DNA from: Orientallactaga sibirica
Lineage: Eukaryota > Chordata > Mammalia > Rodentia > Dipodidae
Direction: 5' to 3'
Assembly (NCBI GenBank): GCA_036365145.1
Contig: JAEOAD010000025.1
Span: 29,459,001-29,523,000 of the forward strand
Length of the DNA stretch: 64,000 nt
Part shown: in pieces, positions 1-11,214 of the stretch
Numbering within the stretch: the first letter of the stretch is position 1
How the letters are laid out: every line of letters starts with the position of its first letter
Position numbers and translations under genes: made by a program
Notes under the pieces: model-generated
Told to the model about the DNA's origin: nothing
Database searches by the model: none
Seen by the model: the letters and a program-made list of their open reading frames with translations, nothing else

Positions 1-1746
1 GAAGTCCAGAGACACAGAAGAGGGCTTAGAGAGAAGGCAGCTAGAAGGTGGAATTGGAAAAAGGCAGTGATAAGGAAGCAGCTGGGTTGGGAAGTGCAAG
101 CAAAGAAGTTGAAGGGAAGAGAGAGATGAGAGAGAAACCTTATCCCCAGTAAGAGAAAAAGGAGAGGGAAAGGAGAGAGTGAAACCCAACTTTATTTAAA
201 ATCAGAGAGAGCAGTTGTATGCCTGGGTTTGTTGCCATGGCAACGGCAAAGAAAAGGAGATAGAGAGCTTGTGAAGCCTTGAAAACTCAATAGGGGTAAA
301 TGTTTAAAGCCAGGAACAAAAACCATTCACAGATAATTAAGTAACACACTGCAGGTTGCATCCTCCTGCCAGTGTCAGGGGATGGCCTGAGAGTCTGTCT
401 GCTCTGCCTGTCTCACCTTCTCCTACCCTGTCCCCTGTCACTCAGTCACCCAAGAGGGCTTCAGAGAAGCAGTTGGGAAACACCAGCCCTGTGTCAGTTT
501 TTTGCCTCCCTCCAGCAAGGCCAGATCCTCAGACCAACGAAGACAGTTTTCTCTCCCTCACTGTTAAGGAGAATACCATTCTAGAAGAAAAGGAGGCTTT
601 GGGACCCAGAGTACTGATGGGGGATTGAGCTGTGGACCCTGTTTTTGCTGCTCTCCAGGGTAAAGGAGTGAGTGGGTTGGAGCTGGTTCCCCCCCAAGCT
701 GTACCCTCTGCTGCTGGACCATGGGCTTGTGTGTTGTCCCTCCAAAGGGGTTGATGCCAGTGCCTGGGAACACTTGGGGCTGCTTAACTGTTTAATGCCA
801 CCTCTAATTCCTCTGAATACTTCTTAGGGTATTTGCAGGCTAATCTCCCCGAACTTCAAGATGGCCAAAGACTAAGCTGATATTTTGGGGATTAGGTCTA
901 TTCTGTAAATTTTTTTCTTTTCAATGCCAAAATATGTTCTTTTCCAAATGGATCTCACTGGGCATCTCACTCCCACCCACATATCACAATAGCTGGCTGG
1001 GACCTCTCCCCATCTCCACAGGAAAGTCACCCTTTGAGTTCTGCTTCTCCCTGCCTTCAGACGCCTCTTGAGAAACCTCAATGCCAGGCAGGGCTCAAAT
1101 GTCCATTTCTTTTAATCATGTCCCGTGCAGGCCTGAGCTGAAGTAGTGGGGGTGGGGTGGGGTGGGCCCAAAACACTGAATTGGAAGTCCTGCTCTCCTT
1201 CCCATCATTAGCACCCACCTCTGGTCCATCCCTGCACATACTTTCGTTTTATCCTTAGACTAAGCCAGACAGTTGGGAAGTTGCAAACTGAGACCAAATG
1301 GTTTGGGCCCCTTCAACATTTGCTTTGACTGAGCTGAGCATTTGGCACGGTGCCCCCAGCCTGCACCGAGGAATGTTCTGCAGCCAGCCCTGTGACGCTC
1401 CTGATAGTCTTGATGGTGGGGATATTGGCTCAACAAGTCACGGCGTCCTCTCACGATGGCCTGTTGTTGATAGCTCCGTAGTGGTTCTTTTCCTAAGCCA
1501 TGTTTGGTTTTCATGTTATTAAAAAAATGTGTAAATTATGCCAGGAATTTTGAATCTTTACTCTTTTTATTGGCTGCTTTGAAGCTTGAGGCTGAACCTT
1601 GCATTTTATCTCTGATGGGGCATTCAGAGTCTTACAGAATCTATGTAACACAATAACTTTACCCCACCCTCCCCTCATCTCCCCACCTCCTGCCATTATT
1701 CTCTCTTCATTTCCCCCAATCATCACCATTTCCACTTAATGTTCTC
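1..1746. other. Unique non-coding stretch
   Basis: I see no interspersed repeat here. The first 200 bases are strongly purine-rich on the plus strand (GA-rich, AGAGA runs). Reading frames reach at most 90 codons and resemble no known protein. The only distinctive element is the X-box palindrome listed separately. Confidence 0.6.
231..244. promoter_or_regulatory. RFX X-box-like palindrome
   Basis: The 14 bases GTTGCCATGGCAAC form a perfect inverted repeat and match the X-box consensus for RFX-family winged-helix factors (two GTTGCC half-sites separated by no extra bases). RFX sites of this form control ciliary and other genes. Occupancy cannot be judged from sequence, and no promoter or exon is recognisable nearby. 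Confidence 0.5.
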
Positions 1747-1935
1747 TTTGTTTGTTTGTTTGTTTGTTTGTTTGTTTGTTTATTTATTTATTTATTTTTT
1801 GAGGTAGGGTCTCACTCTGGCTCAGGCTGACCTGGAATTCACTTTGTAGTCTCAGGGTGGCCTCTAACTCTTGGCGATCCTCCTACCTCTGCCTCCCGAG
1901 TGCTGGGATTAAAGGCGTGCACCACCACGCCCGGC
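1747..1935 (-). repeat. B1 SINE, minus strand
   Basis: The 7SL-derived B1 body, read in reverse, runs from GAGGTAGGGTCTCAC at 1801 to CACGCCCGGC. Its A-rich tail, seen as T-rich on this strand, has expanded into (TTTG)n followed by (TTTA)n at 1747-1800. The copy is close to full length. Confidence 0.92.
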
Positions 1936-3023
1936 TCTCTTAGTTTATTTTTATATCACAGACCAGATGTGTTTAAAAATGTTGCCTTAAATCTTTTATG
2001 GAGAAGTCAACTAATGAAATGAGTTGAGTTATGTACAGCCTACACTATCTAGTGTAATGCCTAGCAAATATAAGAAAGCAGTGGAGATGTCGGCCACTAT
2101 TTCAAGTAAACAAGTCATATGAATTGTCACTAGTCCTCCTTTGCAGATGCTATAAAGATAGACCATGGGCTACAGAGAGCCAGTGTCAAGGTGAAAGGCA
2201 TCTGATACAGTTACAACCCAGCTGGCCCACCAGAAGGGCGGGGGCTGGAAACTGATGACACCTACTCCCTGGTCTCTTTCCCCTTTCCCCTCAAACTTTG
2301 GAATGCATCATGGTGGGAGTTAATGATGCCAATAATCAGCTTTGCTTTGCTTCCTGCAGTTGACTTGTACTGCTATGTAAGCGAGTTTCTAACTCCCTGC
2401 TTACACCAGGACCAACAACCAAAACATTCCGCTGGCAAAGGGAGTCAGCCTGCCCAGGATTAAGATTTCTCGTGGATAATCTCCAGACACCGGTGGGTCG
2501 TGGAGAGCGGACAGCTTTTCACTGAGTCTGTTCTTCCCGGCCAGCCAAGGGAGAGAGAGGAGCCTCGGGAGGGAAGGGTGGAGGATAAGAGGAGGTGCTA
2601 CAGAGAGACTGTTCCTTACTGCTCTTCTGCCCTAGATCAGGGCATGTGGCCCCAAGTACTGTTTCTTTCTTGTGTTTTGGTTTCCAACCAACCTTTTGTT
2701 CAGTCCTGGGGGGAAAAGGAAAAGAAAAAAAAAAAAGAAGCCATCCCAGCGGTTTATTGAACTTTTTATTCGCTGAGCACTGCCGGGACACTGAGTCTGC
2801 CGGTGCAACGGCTGGGCCAGGTTCCTCCAGTTCTCCGGAAGGTTTCCGAAGAGAGTCCAGGTCTCTGCGGTGGAGAAGCGGCTCTGTGCATACACAGCCA
2901 TAAAGGGCGTCTCATCTCTCTCCTTCCCTCAGGAACTACAGCCCTCCCTCACTTTCTGTTACTCTTCCTACACACCGCCTGGCACTCCCACTTTCAAGGC
3001 ATGCCACCTCACACCTCCACTTC
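1936..3023. other. Unique stretch without gene
   Basis: No repeat was recognised. Frames reach about 100 codons, some through an A-run near 2728, and none resembles a known protein. The 2290-2490 interval is singled out as a possible regulatory block. Confidence 0.55.
2290..2490. promoter_or_regulatory. Candidate conserved noncoding element
   Basis: This is an AT-balanced unique block with no SINE debris. It contains a TTAATGATG homeodomain-like core, a TEAD-type ACATTCC at 2424-2430 and a GGATTA (OTX/PITX class) site at 2457-2462. The call rests on texture and motif clustering only; no alignment was available. Confidence 0.25.
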
Positions 3024-3036
3024 AAGAGCCATCTTT

Positions 3037-3197
3037 TTTTTTTTTTTTTTTTTTGGTTTTGCGAGGTAGGGTCTCACTCTGGTCCAGGCTGACCTGGAAT
3101 TAACTATGTAGTCTCAGGGTGGCCTCGAACTCTTGGCGATCCTCCTACCTCTGCCTCCCAAGTGCTGGGATTAAAGGCGTGCGCCACCACGCCCGGC
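3037..3197 (-). repeat. B1 SINE with 13-bp TSD
   Basis: A full B1 with a T20 stretch marking its tail. The flanks repeat AAGAGCCATCTTT at 3024-3036 and 3198-3210, a perfect target-site duplication typical of L1-mediated insertion, so the copy is relatively young. Confidence 0.95.
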
Positions 3198-3274
3198 AAG
3201 AGCCATCTTTTTCCTTCCACATGTTTTTGCTGAAATAAAATTTCGAGGATGATACGGTTCCATATTGGGTTCCC

Positions 3275-3391
3275 TTCTTTTTGTGAGAAAGGTCTCCAGT
3301 AGCCCAGGGTTGGCTTTGAACTCACTGGGTACCCAAGGATGAGTCCACCTCCAGGTGCTGGAATTCCAGGTGTGTACCACTACAATTGGCT
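3275..3391 (-). repeat. Decayed B1-like SINE
   Basis: The order of landmarks (GGTCTCCAGTAGCCCAGG, then GGCTTTGAACTCACTG, then CAGGTGCTGGAATTCCAGG) follows a reversed B1, but divergence is high. It is probably an older copy than the preceding B1. Confidence 0.6.
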
Positions 3392-3409
3392 CCCTCCTTT
3401 TCTCTCTCT

Positions 3410-3606
3410 CTCTAAATATTTGTTTAGTTTATTTGCAAGCAGATCGAGAAGAGAGAGAACGAGAGGGAGAACGGGCACGCCAGGGCCTCTGCCTCTGCAA
3501 ATGAACTCCATACGCATGTGCTGCTTTGTGCCTCTGGCTTTATGTGGGTCCTGGGGAATCGAACCTGGCCAGTCAAGCCTTTAACTGCTGAGCCATCCCT
3601 CCAGCG
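3410..3606 (-). repeat. B2-like tRNA-derived SINE
   Basis: Read in reverse, it ends in the head of the family (GGCTGGAGGGATGGCTCAGC). The body contains the complement of the family's CTGGAG, CAGATGCA and CAGGACC landmarks. Several substitutions are present and the tail is GA-rich. Confidence 0.88.
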
Positions 3607-4507
3607 CTTTTCCTTTTTCTTTTTTTTTTTTTAAGAAAAAAAAAGTGTTTCCAATTATAAGGGCACAAAAGGCTGTCCTCCCAATCTTATGGTTATTTTT
3701 CTTAGAAGACAAAAGCCCTTCAGAATTAGAGGGGCAGGGGGAAAGAGGATAGAAAAAGAAAGCTAGATATCTTCATCAAGGTCCAAATTTGACCAAAAAG
3801 CCTTGTTTCAAGGGAATGTGAGAGGGGGACTGGCACTTAGCCCCCAGAAGGCACATGTCTTAAGAACTGGAGGAACTTTGTAGCTAGCGGGCATTCCCGT
3901 TGGAGCAGTGGACGGGCTTCTGTTTCCTTTTTAGCCACCATCTTGTCCCTCTGAGGCTGGCAGAATGTACTGAGAGGAAGCACTGTGGGCAGGACAGAGG
4001 GGGAAACAGGAAGCTGCCATTTAAATTCTGTCCTGGGTCCAAATTGTACAGTCTGGAAATGCCAGCAGAGGAGGCTAGACCCAAGTGCTGGCCGCCTTCC
4101 CAGCCTCCTGCTGGAGAGGGGAAGAGGTGAGGGCAGGTCAGGCTGGGGTGTGTGCTCTCAGAGCAAACTGCTTGTATGGGGACAGGCTTTGTCCCGCGTG
4201 TAACCAGGGAGCTGCTGGCTGTCCCCCTTCTTGAGAGGCTTCAGTGTCTGGGGCTAGGGAAGACTGTGGGCACCTGGAAGACCCCCCACCCCATCCTGCC
4301 ATGGCCTGGGAATGGAGCTGGGGCGGGTGAGGTGTGGGCAGGTGGAAGAGGAGAACCATGTTCCAGCTGTTAGCTTCTCGAATGCTTTGGCTAGACAGGA
4401 CTCAGACGTGTCCCGTGACTGGAATAAGAGTGGCAGTAGAGGTTGGCACGAGGCGTTGTTTAGAGATGTCACGAATGAGACAACTAGCCACACGTGGTTC
4501 ACACGTG
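3607..4507. other. Unique stretch without gene
   Basis: A T-run and an A-run at 3620-3645 are followed by unremarkable sequence. Short overlapping frames on both strands around 4150-4550 have no recognisable protein signature. Confidence 0.55.
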
Positions 4508-4625
4508 AAATATCAGCACTTGGCAGGCCAAGGCAAGAGGGCCACAAGTTCAAGACTAGGCTTTGCTACATAGTGAGTTCCAGGTCAGCCAGAGCTACAT
4601 TGGGTCCCAGTCTTGAAAGAAAGAG
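4508..4625 (+). repeat. B1/B4-like SINE fragment
   Basis: It contains a degenerate B1 middle and 3' part: TCAGCACTTGGCAGGC, TTCAAGACTAGG, GTGAGTTCCAGGTCAGCC and CAGTCTTGAAAG. The 5' end is eroded. Confidence 0.7.
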
Positions 4626-6149
4626 CGTGAGACACCTAGACTGAGGAAGACATCTGCCCGCGGGAACACTGGAGCGCGTAGAGAGGGGAGGGATGGGCCG
4701 GCGCAGGACTGTCCCTCACAAGGCCACACGGATGCTGCCTTTACTCCAGCACCTGCAGTCCCATAATGACGTGTCGTGAGAACATATGAGTTCATTTTAA
4801 TATCAACCCGAACACAACACAGAGGAGGAATTTGCTTTTGCCACGGTGGCTGCTGAGGCAGTTTCCTAATGTTCATTGAGAAGACTCGGAGCATCTTTCC
4901 CATTTGTAGCCCATGGCTCTGGCTTTGACACAGAAGGTGGGGCCCAGAGTCTAGAAGTCCTGGAGCCCCGTGGCTCCCTGTGTGGAACAGATGGTCACAA
5001 GGGCATGGACCAAAGATGTCAACACGGTAAATGTGTGAGGATGAGGAGAAAGAGCTGAGGCATAGCTTAGTCCCTGTGATGCTGGGGGAAGGGTAGGCAA
5101 AAATAATAATAACAACAACAATAATTACCCAGTGTCAGTTACCCTCAGATAACTGTCGAAGGACAAGATGGTGCCCAGAGGAATTAACCGTGTGTGCCCC
5201 GTGCTGTTGCTGTACTCAGGCAAGCCAAAGAGAAAGATGTAGAGCATGTTGGCAGAGACTGCAGGATTGGAAGAGGGGAGAGGGGGGGGTGACAGTGAGG
5301 TGACTTGTGCTGAATGTCACAGCCCCACACACATCCAGGCTGAGCTCCACTGTGGCCTCTCCACCCAGCTTTTCGCTCAGGGCACTAACTTGGGTGGAGG
5401 GAGTCAGGAATGGAAACTCCAGGCCTAATTGCTAGGTCTCTGCAGCTCTTCCAGGGAGCACCAGGCAGGAAATTCCTCAAATTCCAGGCTTGTAGGATCA
5501 TTGCTGAGTGTTAAACCGCAGAGCTGGAGAAGGAGGCAGGAGGCAGGGAGAGCGGCCTCATTTCCTGCCTCTTTTTCTCTTCAGTTTTAAAACAGCCCCG
5601 AATTAGAAGGGTTTAGAGGGGCTGCCAGCCGAGACGAGAGGCCCCAACCATTAACCGGCCCCTTGCAGACAAAGCCCCAGGTATGGGAATCACAGAAAAA
5701 TTAGCCCTGATTGAGTTAAGTTAGAGGTTGAAAATAGACTGCTGTGCACTGGGACAGGAATTTTTGTTCCCAGGGTGAATTTTTTTTTTCAGCTCTCGCG
5801 GGAATAGCAAGTGGAAAGAGCCACTTTGGGAGATGCTTAGCAAAAGCTGCCTTTGTTGAGATAACAGTGGCCAAGGAGGGAGCAGTGAGGAGGGTGCTGG
5901 GGCCAACGGCCTTTGTTTGGTGTCAGCCGAGAGCCAGGCAGATCTCCTCTTACTGAGCTCTCCCCCGACACCAGGTTGGGGTTCTGGCTGTGCATGTCCT
6001 CGCTGTTCCTGGACAGGGCAGACCTCCACGCATGACATGTGCCTGCCCGGCGCTCCTCACACTTGCCCTCCGGGGGCGTCTTCTCTCAAGTCCCGGGAGG
6101 AATAACAGCTTCTTCCCTTGAGCTTCCAGAAAGACTGCTTGTACTTGGA
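4626..6149. other. SINE-free unique stretch
   Basis: About 1.5 kb without a SINE. A short AAT/AAC-rich microsatellite lies at 5101-5126 and a G-run at 5282-5290. No coding signature is visible. The 5500-5740 part is listed as a possible regulatory element. Confidence 0.55.
5500..5740. promoter_or_regulatory. Candidate conserved noncoding element
   Basis: Repeat-free block with a RUNX-type AACCGCA at 5514-5520, a Grainyhead-like TTAACCGGCC near 5652 and several AATTA/TTAG homeodomain cores. The call is inference from motif texture, without conservation data. Confidence 0.25.
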
Positions 6150-6159
6150 CAGATACTTA

Positions 6160-6180
6160 AGTTTTATTTTTGAGAGAGCA

Positions 6181-6239
<59 letters not shown>

Positions 6240-6426
6240 ACAGAATTGGCACCAGGGCCTCAGCCACTGCAGTCGAACTCCAGACACCTGCGCCACCTAG
6301 TGGGCATGTGCGACCTTGCGCCTGCCTCACCTTTGTGCGTCTGGCTTATGTGGGATCTGGAGAGTTAAACATGGGTCCTTAGGCTCCGCAGGCAAGCGCC
6401 TTAACTGCTAAGCCATCTTTCCAGGC
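6160..6426 (-). repeat. B2-like SINE, long variant, with (GA)n
   Basis: This copy has the longer middle segment (TGGGCATGTGCGACCTTGCG region) that short copies lack. An uninterrupted (GA)n run of about 50 bases at 6184-6235 sits where the pyrimidine-rich 3' region of the SINE lies. TTGGACAGAT flanks both sides as a TSD (about 6147 and 6427). Confidence 0.92.
6290..6303 (-). promoter_or_regulatory. CTCF core motif inside SINE
   Basis: On the minus strand the sequence reads CCACTAGGTGGCGC, matching all 14 positions of the CTCF core CCASYAGRKGGCRS as I remember it. It lies in the sense strand of the long-variant SINE. Rodent B2 SINEs are known to have spread CTCF sites; binding here is untested. 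Confidence 0.5.
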
Positions 6427-7107
6427 CTTGGACAGATTTTTGTCCCCTCTTAACCAGAGTGAGCCATTTGCCACCCTCCCCTACCCCCACCCCCTCCTCG
6501 TGCACAAAATGGCGGTCTTTCTTAGGCGAGTGACTTCTTGGTTGGTTGGTGGTTCTGCATAGTTGAATGACTGTTACACTGTAAGTCCGCAAAAATGGAT
6601 GTCCCTGTTTGGTTGGACTGGGATTACCCATTTGGTCTGTCCGGTCCCTCTGGTGGATGTTTGATTCACAGTCTGGCTCCTCTTTCAGCTCAGCACCTCA
6701 CACTGTCACATAATATGTGCTCAGAGAACGTGAACACTGTCTTGATATTATCTTCCTCAGGTCATAGTTACGTGCTGCTAAAAATTCACCACCGTGCTTT
6801 CCTTGGCCCACTTCCTTGCTCTTCCTAGAAGGTGTGGATAACTGAGATGTGAGGGCATTTGTTAGGGTTGATGGTGGGACCACCTTAAGCACAGCTGGGG
6901 TCAAAGGAGGAAGACACGGTGATCCATTACCCTCTGTCATTCTTTATTCTTAGTTGCTAAGTGTCCTGGAACTTGGGCTAAGCATGGAGCATTGGAGGCC
7001 CACCCTTAGAAGACTAAAAATGGCCCATGTGGGCTGGCATTAAGGAAACATTTCAACCAAAACCTCAAAAATTCAGTCACAGTCGCAAATGCCACATCCA
7101 GGGACTA

Positions 7108-7140
<33 letters not shown>

Positions 7141-7804
7141 CCGATGGAATTATGGAATTCTTTCCATTTTTCTTCAGACCTGTGTCTCCCTTTTGGTACA
7201 GTGACCAAGATCACTTTTATCCAGTGTACTATGAGGCAGAGATTCCCTCAAGAAAACAGAAGCCACCTGGCTACATGGTGCTATGACTCCCTGATCCAGC
7301 TGCGTTCACTCCCTGTGGCAATGTCTGGAGTCCTGGATGAGGCATTACCCCGCCATTCTTGCTTTTCTGACTCAGCTGTTAATCAACTGTGCCACTTTGA
7401 AAAAGCTGCCCAGCCTTCCTGGGCTTCCAGAACTCTAAATATGATGGGGTTGGGCTGGGCACTGTGTTTGTTTTAGCTGGAACTTTTTTGTGTTAACCTG
7501 TAATTGAGGATAGAAAGATGTTCATACATATGGTTTTTGACTGACTACCATTTTCTTTCTAGAATAAGTTACATTTATATAATGTTTTCAGCCCCTTTCT
7601 TGCCACCTCTTTCTAGAAAAGACCATGAGGCCCCTGAGGGGACTCTTGTGTCACAGCTATGCATGTAGCTCTCTTTAGTTCCTCTTCCCCTGTAGTTTTC
7701 AGAAGTGCATGCCTGTCAGTATTAGGATGTGTGTGTGTGTGTGTGTGCGCGCACGCAACTGTAGGTAAAGACAATGCAACTTGGGCATTAAAATAAATAG
7801 AACT
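6427..7804. other. Unique stretch with poly-T and TG tracts
   Basis: Contains an uninterrupted T31 at 7110-7140 and a (TG)n tract ending in CGCGCACGC at 7730-7757. A 149-codon frame at 7027-7476 translates the T-run as polyphenylalanine and is not considered a gene. Confidence 0.55.
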
Positions 7805-8010
7805 GGGGCTGGAGAGATTGCTCAGTGGTTAAAGTGCTTGCCTATAAAGCCTCATGACCTGGGTTCGGCTCCCAGTACCCATGTAAAGCCAGGTGCACAA
7901 AGTGGCTCATGCATCCGAGTTTGTTTGCAGTTGCAAGAGGCCATGACACACCTATTCTTCTCTGTCTTTCCCTTCCTTTCTCTTAAATAAATAAGTAAAT
8001 ATTTAGAAGA
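7805..8010 (+). repeat. B2-like SINE, plus strand
   Basis: Starts GGCTGGAGAGATTGCTCAG and ends in a pyrimidine-rich stretch followed by AAATAAATAAG. The A box (TTGCTCAGTGG) is recognisable and the B box is weaker. The flanks share AAATAGAAYT-type sequence, probably the TSD. Confidence 0.92.
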
Positions 8011-8844
8011 ATAAGTAAATAGAATTAACAGTGGTGTGGATGGTGTTGGCGTAGCGGGCTTTCTGGAAGAGATCACATCTACAGTAGGGTCAGAGGAGCA
8101 AGATGGGTTTGGGCCATAGCAGGAGGAAGAACTCACTTTTCCTAATCACTTCACTCTCAACTTTGCTTTCCCTAATCATTTTGCATTATCCCAGGAGCCT
8201 TATTGGGTAGGGTGACCGGAACAGGTCCCTGTATCCCTGCTGTAGATACACTGCCCCCTAAAGTCAAGTCTTTCAGCTGCCATCATTGAAGGCTTGGCGA
8301 GGAAACTACCCACATAGCCTTGGAAGAGGTGGGGCGGTGCAGTGCCGTGATGAAGGGAGGCCGAGAGGGGCCGCACGTTAACGCAGGTGCCGCCTGCTCA
8401 TTGTGCCCATCACCGTGCCCCCTCTTGCCGAGTGTGAGGGTGTCAGCCCACCTTCTGCTGAAGTTCCCCTGGCTCAGCGGGCTTCATCTCTATGTCTCTG
8501 ATCTGCATGCATTCAGTGTGGGTCCACCGAGGACGGACCTTCGGCCAGGGGCAGGGAAGAGCCAGTGGGGACCATTCTCAATGGCATTCCTCCCAGGAGT
8601 CTGCTGAAGTATCTTTTGGGATCCTGGGTGGCCCCTGCCTTCTCTTCTCCACAGGTGTGGCCTGTGCTCATGAAGTGGATTGTGTCAATGTACAGTTCCT
8701 GGCCTGGGGTGGGAGTGGTGGGGAGTATGGGAGCGTGCTGGCTCCCTGCGGGCTGGGCCATACATACTTAGTTGTCGTGTCTGCAGAGAACTCTCCTGTG
8801 GATGGGGCCCTGTCGGTTTAGACGATCCATGGTATGTTTGCATT
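8011..8844. other. Unique stretch without gene
   Basis: Overlapping frames of about 100 codons on both strands at 8320-8820 do not resemble any protein I know. Absence of stops reflects moderate GC content. Confidence 0.5.
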
Positions 8845-9020
8845 TCAGCATCAGCTTGGCAGGCATTCAGAGTGCCAGGCCCTGTTAGGTGCTGAGGAAA
8901 CAGAGATGAATACAACATGGTTACTGCCTCCTGGGAGCTCACAGTTATAAGCGCATTTTTATTTAAGACCAACAACAGTCATGTCAAATGTAGCAGAGAC
9001 TAAGGATGGCAGAGGCATTT
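8845..9020 (+). repeat. L2 LINE 3'-end fragment
   Basis: The order GCATTCAGAGTGCCAGGCCC, GGTGCTGAGGAAACAGAGAT and CCTGGGAGCTCACAGT matches the ancient L2 3' end as I remember it, with typical old divergence. Confidence 0.7.
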
Positions 9021-10062
9021 TGGGGTAGAGGATAACAGGCCTATCATGGCAGATCCTCAACCATCAGGCAGGGCCATCCATCCATCCATCCATCCATCCA
9101 TCCCTCTCTTCCCCTAGCAGATAGCTGAGCCAGAATGAAAGAGCTTAGTGGTGAAGTCAGAAGATTGATGTCTAATGCCACCTTGGCCACTGCTGCTCGG
9201 CGTGCACTGGGTGACCCATACAAGTGCCCTGGCACTCAGGGTCCTGACTCCGACTGGACATGGAATTAAAGAATTCCTTAGCTCTGCTTTAAGGTGGGGT
9301 CCATTGAAAAGAAGGCTTCCTGAAAGAAGTAAAATTTTAGTAAATGGGAAGGAAACATAAGCTGTTGTGGTGAGAAAGGCATTCCCGCTTCTTGTATCGT
9401 CTTGGATGAATGGAGACTGGCAGTAGAAGGAGGGGGGACTGGAGACAAGGGTCTGGACCCACACTGTGAGCAAGTCGGGCGGCACGAGGCGGCCTCTGAG
9501 GGCGAGGCTGGGAAGAGCTGCAGCTCCACTTGTGGAGGCTGTACAGAGAGAGGAAGTGCCAGGGACTGCAGAGGGCATGCTGGGAGAAGTCTGGATGGCC
9601 TCCCGGTGGGCCCCTCCTTCCAGCTCCACAGGCCTGCCCTGGCCTCGGGGACCCAAAACAGCTCACCACCAGCTGCGTCTTTGAAGGAGATGGGGTAGTG
9701 CGGTAAAAACCAAGCTGGGAAAGTCCTCGGAAGGTGGAATTTCTTGCCCCAAACTGCAGAAAACGCTCACCAAAAGGTCCTCCCGTTAGCCTTCCTCAGG
9801 TATGGCCAGCAGCGCCTGTCACCAGGCTGGCCCTCAGTGATGGCACAAAGCTCCTACCTCTCTGTGTGGTGACAGCAAGGGCTTTCTCCTTGCCCCCTCC
9901 CCCGGCCCCACGACCTCTAACCTGATGGTAGGCCTCAGCTGTGTCGTCCCAGTGGATTCCCATGGTCTCCCCCCAGGGAAGGGCGGCCTGCATACAGATA
10001 CCCCTTTCAGTGAGGTGGGGGAGAGGGGGAGGGCAGACAAAGGATCAGAGCAGAGGAATGGA
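9021..10062. other. Unique stretch with (ATCC)n
   Basis: A (CATC)n microsatellite occupies about 9074-9103. Around 9300-9420 there is weak L2-like wording (AGAAGGCTTCCTGAAAGAAG) that I cannot extend. Frames up to 180 codons at 9114-9656 on the minus strand overlap other open frames and show no domain. Confidence 0.5.
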
Positions 10063-10380
10063 GGGGCTGGGGGGATGGCTCAGTGGGTAAGAATGCACAT
10101 GAACGTGCACCCATGCACAGAGCTGGGCATGGCTGCCTATGCCTGGAGCCCCGGCCCTGGTGGTGGGGGGCAGAGAGAGGAGGTTGTTGGGGTTTGTTGG
10201 TGAGCATGTCTAACTGACAAATGTCGGGCTCCAGGCTCTGAGAGGCTGTGCCTTAGGAAAGTGACACCAAAGAACCATCAAAGAGGACACTCAACATCCT
10301 CCTCCGGACTCTGCGCGCATGTCAGTGCACACTGCATACACACGTGCACGCACACACACACATCCATCAAAAGGAACGAA
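10063..10380 (+). repeat. B3/B2-related SINE, decayed
   Basis: Begins GGGGCTGGGGGGATGGCTCAG and later has GAGCTGGGCATGGCTGCCTA. It ends in CACATGCA-type and (CA)n sequence, the layout of the B3 branch of rodent tRNA-type SINEs. Middle parts are rearranged. Confidence 0.65.
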
Positions 10381-10399
10381 TAAAAAAAGGCAAGAATGG

Positions 10400-10632
10400 G
10401 GCTGGAGAGATTGCTTAGCAGTTAAGGAGCTTGCCTGCAAAGCCAAAGGACCTCCATTTGATTCCCCAAGACCCACTTTAGCTAGATGCACAAGGTGGCG
10501 CATGCGTCTGGAGTTTGCTTGCAGTGGCTGGAGGCCCTGTTGTGTCCATTCTCTCTCTCTCTCTCTGCCTCTTTCCCTCTCTTAAATAAATAAATATAAA
10601 ATAAATGAAGCCAAAAAAAAAAAAAAAGAAAG
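10400..10632 (+). repeat. B2-like SINE with 12-bp TSD
   Basis: Near-complete copy ending in (CT)n, AATAAATAAATA and an A15 run. AGGCAAGAATGG flanks it at 10388-10399 and 10633-10644, so it is a clean L1-mediated insertion. The body includes GCACAAGGTGGCGC at 10488-10501, close to the CTCF core. Confidence 0.95.
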
Positions 10633-10644
10633 AGGCAAGAATGG

Positions 10645-11075
10645 AGAGAGCAGTGAGGGAAAGAGGAGGGGATGGACAAAAGGGGGTTGGATGGAGCAGA
10701 AGAGAGAGGTGAGGCAGGGTGGCAGCAGTCAGGACCTAGAAGGAAGAGCCCAGGCACGTCTGTGCAGGCTCACTGCTCAAGCAAGGGTGGTGCATCAGTC
10801 TGCTTGGTGGTTGGGGTATTAACTGCTGTTCTCACAGGTGGGCCCATCATAGAAAGAGTGCGGGGATAGCGGGAAGGAGGGGCATTGCCATGCCCAGGGC
10901 ACCTCGAGGAGTCTTCCCTTGGCCAGCATCAGATACTGACGGGTGCCCACCTCTGTGTCTTGGGCAGGAGAAACTCCAGTCTCCCAGGTAACCTGGAGCT
11001 GGCTTGAACATTGCTTCTCCCTGGCCTGGCTTTTCTGAGTGCTCCAAAGCCCCCACCTCCCCCCCTTTTTTTTTC
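10645..11075. other. Unique GC-moderate stretch
   Basis: GA-rich at its left end, otherwise plain sequence. Frames of about 100 codons on the minus strand run into the neighbouring B1 and are not credible genes. Confidence 0.5.
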
Positions 11076-11214
11076 CCCCGAGGTAGGGTTTCTCTCTAGT
11101 CCAGGCTGACTTGGAATTCACTACGTAGTCTCAGGGTGGCCTCGAACTCATGGTGATCCCCCTACCTCTGCCTCCTGAGTGCTGGGATTAAAGGCGTGCG
11201 CCACCACGCCCGGC
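11076..11214 (-). repeat. B1 SINE, minus strand
   Basis: Full body from GAGGTAGGGTTTCTC to CACGCCCGGC. TCCAAAGCC occurs just outside both ends (11043 and 11216), consistent with a TSD. Confidence 0.93.

Noticed and set aside
6118..6382. Arg/Glu-repeat peptides
   Set aside because: Translation of the (GA)n microsatellite inside a SINE.
7027..7476. 149-codon frame
   Set aside because: Includes a polyphenylalanine run from the T31 tract and has no recognisable domain.
9114..9656. 180-codon minus-strand frame, the longest in the window
   Set aside because: Several other frames are also open over the same bases, there is no conserved motif, and composition explains it.
10063..10380. Standalone promoter-like GC and CA region
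   Set aside because: Better explained as a decayed B3/B2-type SINE with a CA-rich tail.
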